This document shows, in pieces, positions 59,282 to 64,000 of a stretch of DNA of 64,000 bases. Numbering within the stretch: position 1 is the stretch's first letter; each line of letters begins with the position of its first letter. Made by a program: the position numbers and the translations under genes. The DNA comes from Streptomyces lomondensis (GTDB lineage Bacteria > Actinomycetota > Actinomycetes > Streptomycetales > Streptomycetaceae), in contig NZ_BMWC01000003.1 in NCBI RefSeq assembly GCF_014651035.1, positions 697,464-761,463 on the forward strand, in the 5' to 3' direction. A model generated the notes under the pieces. It saw only the letters and a program-made list of their open reading frames with translations, was not told where the DNA came from and did no database searches.

Positions 59282-60247
59282 ATGAGCAATCTTGAGCGCG
59301 AGGCGGTTCCCGCCCTGTGCGGTGGCCGCGGCTTCGTGGTGGCGGAGCCGGTGCGTGAACTCCTCAGCCCTCGCCAGGTCAGACTGGGCGAGTCCAGCGA
59401 GGTCCGCCGACTGCTGCCCAACCTCGGCCGCCGCATGGTCGGGGCCTGGTGCTTCGTCGACCACTACGGCCCCGACGACATCGCCGACGAGCCCGGCATG
59501 CAGGTGCCGCCGCACCCCCACATGGGTCTCCAGACGGTGAGCTGGCTGCACGAGGGCGAGGTACTGCACCGCGACTCCACCGGCAGCCTCCAGACGATCC
59601 GCCCGCGCGAACTGGGCCTGATGACCTCCGGCCGGGCGATCAGCCACTCCGAGGAGAGCCCCCGCTCGCACGCCCGTTTCCTGCACGGCGCGCAACTGTG
59701 GGTCGCCCTGCCCGACGGCCACCGCCACACCGAGCCGCGCTTCGAGCACCACGCCGACCTGCCGGTCGTCACGGCGCCCGGTATCAAGGCCACCCTGATC
59801 CTCGGCGACCTCGACGGCGCGACCTCGCCCGGCACGGCGTACACCCCGATCGTCGGCGCCGACCTGGCCCTGACCCGAGGCGCGGACGTACGCCTGCCCC
59901 TGGAACCGGACTTCGAGTACGCCGTCCTGTCCATGTCCGGCGAGGCCCACGTGGACGGCGTCCCGCTCCTGCCCGGCTCGATGCTCTACCTCGGCTGCGG
60001 CCGCGCTGAACTGCCCCTGCGCGCGGAGTCGGACGCGGGCCTGATGCTCCTGGGCGGCGAGCCGTTCGAGGAGGAACTGATCATGTTCTGGAACTGGATC
60101 GGACGGTCCCAGGAGGAGATCGAGCAGGCCCGCCAGGACTGGATGGAAGGCTCCCGGTTCGGGGAGGTGAAGGGGTACGACGGTGCTCCACTGCCCGCAC
60201 CGGAACTGCCACCGGTGCCGTTGAAGCCGCGGGGAAGGGTGCGCTGA
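59282..60247 (+). CDS. Pirin-family protein
   Basis: A 321-residue bicupin. The metal-site motif is VPPHPHMGLQTVSWLHEGEVLHRDSTG near residue 75 (two His in HPHMG, then His in WLHEG), followed by RAISHSEESP, the last ligand His/Glu pair of the first cupin. QLWVALPDGHRHTEPRFEHH opens the second cupin. Bacterial pirins act as quercetin-2,3-dioxygenase-like enzymes or redox sensors that bind partner proteins. It is divergent from the MarR pair. Confidence 0.9.
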   Translation: MSNLEREAVPALCGGRGFVVAEPVRELLSPRQVRLGESSEVRRLLPNLGRRMVGAWCFVDHYGPDDIADEPGMQVPPHPHMGLQTVSWLHEGEVLHRDSTGSLQTIRPRELGLMTSGRAISHSEESPRSHARFLHGAQLWVALPDGHRHTEPRFEHHADLPVVTAPGIKATLILGDLDGATSPGTAYTPIVGADLALTRGADVRLPLEPDFEYAVLSMSGEAHVDGVPLLPGSMLYLGCGRAELPLRAESDAGLMLLGGEPFEEELIMFWNWIGRSQEEIEQARQDWMEGSRFGEVKGYDGAPLPAPELPPVPLKPRGRVR

Positions 60248-61138
60248 CCTGCGGAAACGCTTGAGCATTGGTGGCCGCGGGTCGGAAGACGGTCGGGCCG
60301 TTCTCGCTGTCTTCCACCTGCTTGCCGGAAGGCGTCCAAACAGCCGGCTGGCTCAGGCCGGTGCGGTTGGCGATTCCACGGTGTGGCTGTCTGTGGGTGG
60401 CTGTGGCAGGACTCTTGCTGACCCAATGCTGACTTTGCTGACGCCTTGTCAGGCACGGATGCGAGGTCCTTTTCCCGGCTCAGCGCATGTGCAGGCGTTT
60501 GCAGGTTCGGTGGTGTCCGGACCGATGCTGACCCGGCTGGCGGTCGAGTCAGGCGTTGCGGAGGGACGGCGTCGCTCACACTGCCGCCTTGTTGCGATTC
60601 CAAAAGATTCCGATGTCACCGCTGTCTGTCGGCAGCGCCGCTCGTGTCCGATCCGAAAAGCGCTGCGCCGGAGAGGGGCCAGCAGGTTCTTCGTCTGTTG
60701 GTGGCACACCGTAGGCGCGGCTCTGACCAGCTCGAATCACGGGTCCGAGGCGCAGTTGGCGGACTCTGGTCCGCGTATGGTCCGGATCTTGGACGTGAGC
60801 TGGGTCGGGATCGGTCGGACAGAGGGGCATGGCAGGCGGTCCGTGATTCCGCAAGGTGAGAGACGACGTGATCTTCTTGAAGTCGTCTAGCGAGAGGACC
60901 TGACCTGCACCGATATCACTGAACCAGTCGCTGACCTGGGCTGATCCATCTTTCTGGATCTTTCAGATTCGTACAGGGCTACGCAGCCGATTCTCCCCAC
61001 GCGCTCCCCAGAGCCGCCCATACTCCCCAGATTCTCCCCAGAGAACCTCCCCGCCAGTGGTCGAGAGGGCATGTCGGAAGGCGACTTTCCAGGTTACGAA
61101 GAGTGGTCAGGGCAGCAGGTGCATGGCCAGGGCGTGGA
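60248..61138. other. Gene-free, lower-GC interval
   Basis: About 0.9 kb with less GC and poor codon bias in all frames. Several frames of 80-140 residues exist on both strands, but they lack ribosome sites and third-position GC bias and resemble no family. The short word TGCTGAC recurs around 60416-60540. It marks the entry to the accessory segment and may be decayed mobile DNA. Confidence 0.5.
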
Positions 61139-61228
61139 AGAACCCCCGCGCGCGCGGGGGTTGTCCGCGCGTCATCCGGTGCGGCCACAGTCTCCGGCCG
61201 TCGTCCCCGCCTGCGCGGGGGTTGTCCG
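61139..61228. CRISPR. Two-repeat CRISPR remnant, type I-E geometry
   Basis: Two 29-bp repeats (61139-61167 and 61200-61228) share CCCCGC and the 16-base end GCGCGGGGGTTGTCCG. The second opens GTCGTCCCCGCC and can form the short CCCCGC/GCGGGG hairpin of type I-E repeats. The first is altered in its first five bases. The spacer is 61168-61199, exactly 32 bp, so the period is 61. No third repeat is seen at the next 61-bp step on either side, and no cas gene lies in the window. Confidence 0.7.
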
Positions 61229-61343
61229 TGGGCGCACTAAGAACTCCGAACAGAATGATCAGCGCCCGTTCTCCCCGGGAGCTGCCCTGCCGAGGACGTG
61301 TGCATGATGAGTCGGCACATACACACGGCCCAGGGGACATGAC

Positions 61344-61799
61344 ATGACCGAGCACGGTCCGATGGACCTCATCCACCTTGCTGATGAAGAGAAGAGCGTG
61401 ATCGTTCGGGTGGCGGGGCCAACAACCGGAGTGCTCCCGTGGGACGGCTGCCTTGACGTCGACATCGTTGTGGCCAGCGAGTTCGCGAAGGGCCACCTCA
61501 CAGAGGTGTGCCTGCTGCCCGAGGACCTGGACGATTGGGCAGAGGCGCTCGAACTGCTTGCCGAGGGCCAGCCGGTTCGCTGGATGGACGACGGTCGAAA
61601 CCCGGAGATCCGAATCACGCCGGAGGGGCCGTACATCTCCCGCGGCGAGGTCCTCAACGCGATCGAGGTGGTGGTGAGGGACACCACGGCGTCCCTCACC
61701 TCGGTTTGCGTATTGGTGCGCCTGCCCGCCGACTGGGTCGATGCCCAGCGTCTGCGACTCGCCCAGGTCCGCGCCGCGTGGCCCTTCGGGCAGAGTTGA
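61344..61799 (+). CDS. DUF5959-family protein
   Basis: A 151-residue cytoplasmic protein. MDLIHLADEEKSVIVRVAGPTTGVLPWDGCLDVDIVVASEFAKGHLTEVCLLPEDLDDWAEALELLAEGQPVRWMDDGRNPEIRI and the C-terminal WVDAQRLRLAQVRAAWP match the Streptomyces DUF5959 pattern (LSPEDLDDW, DDGRNPEIRI). The function is unknown. ATG 61344 is used, but the ATG at 61362 gives the typical family start. It sits between the CRISPR remnant and a damaged transposase. Confidence 0.82.
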   Translation: MTEHGPMDLIHLADEEKSVIVRVAGPTTGVLPWDGCLDVDIVVASEFAKGHLTEVCLLPEDLDDWAEALELLAEGQPVRWMDDGRNPEIRITPEGPYISRGEVLNAIEVVVRDTTASLTSVCVLVRLPADWVDAQRLRLAQVRAAWPFGQS

Positions 61800-61812
61800 G
61801 GACGGGAGGCTC

Positions 61813-62607
61813 TCAGTTGCGGGTGGCGGCGTCACGGGCGATGAGGCGCCTCCAGCAGATGAGCACGCAACCGAGCGTGAGGAAGGCCTCGTGGATGTCG
61901 TCGCGTATCTCCCAGCGGATCCGCAGGCGGCGGAACCAGTGCAGGTGGGCGAACGCGCGCTCCACGACCCAGCGTTGGGTGCCCAGACCGGAGCCGTGCT
62001 CGGTGCCTCGGCGGGCTATGACCGGCTTCACGCCGAGGTCCCAGACGAGCCGGCGGTACTTGTCGTGGTCGCAACCGCGGTCCCCGAGTACGACGTCCGG
62101 GCGGCGCTTGGCGCGGGTGCCTTCGACGTTCTTCGGCAGCAGTTCGTGGCCGAGGGCTTCGCAGACGTCCTTGGCCCGTAGCGGCCCGGTCGCGTGGTTG
62201 AAGGCGGCGAGGATGCGGGGGTAGTCCGGGTGCTCGGGCAGGTCCGGCGTGTCGGCCGGGAGCCGATCGGCGAGGCCGGTGACGGTCGTGCGGGTGATCG
62301 CGAGGTGCTCCAGGTGCGTCTCGGCCTCCCGCAGCCGGGTCTGCAGGTCGTCGATCTGTGCGCGCAGGTCGTCGGCCAGGGTCCGGGTGGCGTCTTCCTG
62401 GAGGTCAAGGGCCTCGAGCAGGGGCTGGAGACGGTCCCGTCGTCCCGCCGGGCGGCGAAGGATCGCGTTGACGATCTCCCGCATGTCGTAGGCGCCCTGG
62501 TGGCCGCTGACCGAGCGGTGCCGGTCCTTCCATGCGGTGATCACCGGCTCGATCAACGCCCACTGCTCGTCCGATAAGTCGCTCGGGTACGGCTTGCGTT
62601 CACTCAC
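61813..62607 (-). pseudogene. Chimeric IS5-type transposase remnant
   Basis: The single 264-residue frame is made of three parts. Residues 1-50 (RKPYPSDLSDEQWALIEPVITAWKDRHRS) are the N-terminus of one IS5-group transposase. Residues about 51-170 (RRPAGRRDRLQPLLEALDLQEDATRTLADDLRAQI, a coiled coil, then LPEHPDYPRILAAFNHATGPLRAKDVCEALGHELL, a winged-helix-like piece) look foreign to it. The last 95 (VVLGDRGCDHDKYRRLVWDLGVKPVIARRG, VVERAFAHLHWFRRLRIRWE) are the C-terminal DDE half of an IS5-type enzyme. The first catalytic Asp region is missing, so it should be inactive. Insertion-element ends were not found with confidence. Confidence 0.75.
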
Positions 62608-62706
62608 CCGGTCACATCACCAGATCAACAAGCGCGGACCGGCAGATTCTGCCCCGCAGCCACACCATCAGGCGACAGCAGATCCACTCAAAGAGTCATG
62701 AACCCG

Positions 62707-63120
62707 CTAAGAGTGTGATTCACCCAAGCCGGGCGTCCCAAGACGGTTGAAGCCGGCGAGCCGCGGCGAGACGACGAAGGGGAAGGATTCGCCATCGGGG
62801 GTCTTGAGGGCCGCCACGATGTCATGGTCCGGTGCACCGAATATCTCGAAGTGCTGCACGGTGCAGTGCTCCATTACCTCGCGGATGTACGGATCCGAGA
62901 GCCGCCAGTGGGCGCGGATGGCATCGGAGTCCCGGTAGAGCTGGAAGCTGTGCGCCAGCATCCGCTCCTCGTCGATGAAGACCTCGACCATGAGCTGAGG
63001 GCCGTGCTCTTGAGCGAATGCCACCGCTTGCGCGATGGCGCGCCGGAAACCGTCGAGGTGACCGTCCGTGATGCGCATGGTATTGCGGAAGAGAATGGTG
63101 CTGCTCTTTGCGATCTCCAT
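62707..63120 (-). CDS. Small antibiotic-biosynthesis-monooxygenase-like protein under SoxR-type control
   Basis: A 137-residue protein. MRITDGHLDGFRRAIAQAVAFAQEHGPQLMVEVFIDEERMLAHSFQLYRDSDAIRAHWRLSDPYIREVMEHC has the ferredoxin-like alpha/beta plan of ABM/quinol monooxygenase proteins. The start at ATG 63120 gives that plan; the longer start would run into the SoxR-type box. The C-terminus LGESHS ends right where damaged IS sequence begins nearby. It probably acts in redox-cycler or quinone handling. Confidence 0.7.
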   Translation of the reverse strand: MEIAKSSTILFRNTMRITDGHLDGFRRAIAQAVAFAQEHGPQLMVEVFIDEERMLAHSFQLYRDSDAIRAHWRLSDPYIREVMEHCTVQHFEIFGAPDHDIVAALKTPDGESFPFVVSPRLAGFNRLGTPGLGESHS

Positions 63121-63135
63121 GCGCCGAGTGTTGCG

Positions 63136-63157
63136 CCTCAACCAAGGTTGAGGTCAA
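63136..63157 (-). promoter_or_regulatory. SoxR-type box and MerR-style promoter
   Basis: CCTCAACCAAGGTTGAGG (63136-63153) has 8-bp arms and a 2-bp centre and keeps the CCTCAA...TTGAGG frame of SoxR sites. On the minus strand it fills the spacer between TTGACC (63157-63152) and AACACT (63132-63127), a 19-bp spacer as in MerR-family promoters. The transcript would begin close to the ATG at 63120. Confidence 0.7.
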
Positions 63158-63851
63158 GGGTGCAGCTCAGCCGGGGAACGGCGACGACACTGAGGCTGCT
63201 GATGAAGCCCTGGCGGGCCGCCTCGCGCTCTTCTCCGGCACGGAGGACCGAACAGCACCTCCCACCCGAGCCCAGTGATGAACCGAACATTACGTTACAA
63301 ACCGCCCTCTCAGAGGTCGCAGGGGCCAATTGCGCGACCTGCTCGCCACACGGCACTCGACCTGGCCGCCTTCTGCGGGCTGCCGACGAGCCGGCCCTGC
63401 AGGTGTCCCGAATCGCCCCCGCCGACGAGCAGGTCGAGTTTCTCAAGGCGAACGATTTATTTGCCATAAGACAACTTTTGAACCCGCATATCGGGACTGA
63501 TGGGATTCGAAGTAGGTCATAAAAGGGGGAATGTGGTGCGCTCTGATCGAACGGCGCTGGCTGGAACTGGGTGGCAGTCCGGAGCGAGGGCTCGATTCCC
63601 GCCGGCCGTTCAGCCTTTCGGGCGATCCCTGGGGTCTCGACTGCCGTGCGATGAGGGCGGATTGTTCCGCAATCTACGGTCTTGTCATGCATGTGGAAGG
63701 TCAAACGGCCGGAAGGGGTGCGGCTGATTCCGCCTCGCATGTGGAGTCGCTTTGAGGGCAGGGCACGCAAGGTTTGTGTGCTTCTTGTGACAGGTTGTGG
63801 GGCCCCGGTGACCGTAGGGGTTCCCGGGTCTGACTTCCTGTGGGGGAATGC
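63158..63851. other. Gene-free interval before the last gene
   Basis: About 0.7 kb, GC-poorer than the core. A minus-strand frame at 63138-63857 is long but has no family likeness, many Cys and Arg and no start signal, so it is not called. The fragment VEFLKANDLFAIRQLLNPHI (63430-63500) may be the decayed end of some gene. Confidence 0.45.
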
Positions 63852-64000
63852 ATGCATTCACGTGCTTCCGGCACGCCTGTCTGGCGCGCCGGCAGACCGG
63901 TGCGCTACGGATTAGTCGGCGCGCTGGCAACGCTGTCGCTGCTCGCTCCGGCCTCGCCGGTGTTCGCCGCGCCGTCGCCGGCGGATCCGGGCCCGACCTC
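63852..64000 (+). CDS. Start of a secreted protein with a TTA codon (3' end outside window)
   Basis: Only the first 49 residues are visible. MHSRASGTPVWRAGRPVRYG, a hydrophobic stretch LVGALATLSLLAPASP and VFAAPSPADPGP form a Sec signal peptide with a cleavage site after FAA. ATG at 63852 is preferred over the one at 63848, whose frame is not protein-like; GGGGG precedes it. Codon 21 (63912-63914) is TTA, read in Streptomyces only by the bldA tRNA, so the protein should appear late in development. The mature function cannot be known. Confidence 0.7.
   Translation, partial: MHSRASGTPVWRAGRPVRYGLVGALATLSLLAPASPVFAAPSPADPGPT

Noticed and set aside
60446..60859. A 137-residue frame in the lower-GC interval
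   Set aside because: Poor codon bias, no ribosome site and no recognisable domain; may be decayed mobile DNA.
61261..61289. Possible third CRISPR repeat one period further on
   Set aside because: The bases at that step do not match the repeat beyond chance.
62680..62717. Terminal inverted repeat for the transposase at 61813
   Set aside because: CTAAGAGTGTG and GAGGCTCTCAG only partly match, so element ends cannot be set.
63560..63610. tRNA-like T-arm text (GGCTCGATTCCCGCC)
   Set aside because: The stem has a mismatch, and no D-arm, anticodon arm or matching acceptor could be built upstream.
63138..63857. A 239-residue minus-strand frame
   Set aside because: No family likeness, odd amino-acid mix, no start signal and it overlaps the SoxR-type box.
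1..64000. A secondary-metabolite biosynthetic cluster or a complete defence system
   Set aside because: No PKS, NRPS, terpene or lanthipeptide core genes, no cas genes and no restriction or Abi-type operon is seen; only single suggestive genes.

Overview
This window is high-GC actinobacterial chromosome. Gene content, frequent GTG starts and strict third-position GC point to Streptomyces. Supporting family markers are a SapA-like spore-associated protein, an SCO2400-type zinc-ribbon protein, a DUF5959 protein, a sulfur-type leader peptide, a TTA (bldA-type) codon and a typical Streptomyces MITE. Most of it (about 1-60 kb) reads as ordinary core or near-core chromosome, without a PKS or NRPS cluster. 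The last 4 kb (60.2-64 kb) looks accessory.

Layout. At 0-1.7 kb are a truncated secreted beta-helix protein, a HAD phosphatase, a small lipoprotein and dodecin. At 1.8-6.2 kb is a complete, translationally coupled ergothioneine operon, egtABCD, on the minus strand. At 6.5-11.3 kb are a PARG-like protein, a PemK/MazF-type protein, an NfeD-like/flotillin pair in which the flotillin is split by a 224-bp MITE, and an amidase. At 11.5-16 kb are a secreted GH43-like enzyme with an AbfB domain, and a sulfur module: a cysteine-free Rrf2 regulator, an SfnB/DszC-like oxidoreductase and a 27-residue leader peptide; a SapA-like protein follows. At 16-23 kb lies a cell-envelope block: a zinc-ribbon membrane protein, a methyltransferase, an FHA-like protein coupled to a membrane Ser/Thr kinase whose outer part is a transglycosylase-like domain, a secreted penicillin-binding-type hydrolase with an SH3-like tail, and three small secreted proteins.

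At 23-40 kb are general metabolism and stress genes: VOC protein, MFS exporter, PEBP protein, a group 2 sigma factor with a SigB/SigH-type promoter, CapA-like protein, archease-like protein, DJ-1/GlxA pair, FAD oxidoreductase, pyruvyl transferase, phosphoribosyltransferase, TerC, CoA transferase, PucR-type regulator, a frameshifted esterase and a LysR regulator. At 41-47.6 kb a TetR gene and a divergent PaoABCD-like molybdenum aldehyde oxidoreductase operon are flanked on both sides by minisatellite DNA. At 47.6-60.2 kb are an FMN reductase/TetR pair with two operators, a LacI regulator, an aldehyde dehydrogenase, thioredoxin, a disulfide reductase, a frameshifted ABC-F gene, peptide deformylase, a PepSY membrane protein, two coupled MarR-type genes and a pirin.

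The 60.2-64 kb end carries a two-repeat CRISPR remnant with type I-E geometry, DUF5959, a chimeric IS5-type transposase, a quinol-monooxygenase-like gene behind a SoxR-type box, and the start of a secreted protein with a TTA codon.

The least conventional items are the kinase-transglycosylase fusion with its FHA partner, the leader-peptide/Rrf2 sulfur module, the MITE-split flotillin, repeated tandem duplications placed exactly over stop codons, and the CRISPR remnant. No wholly new defence or biosynthetic system could be shown from sequence alone.
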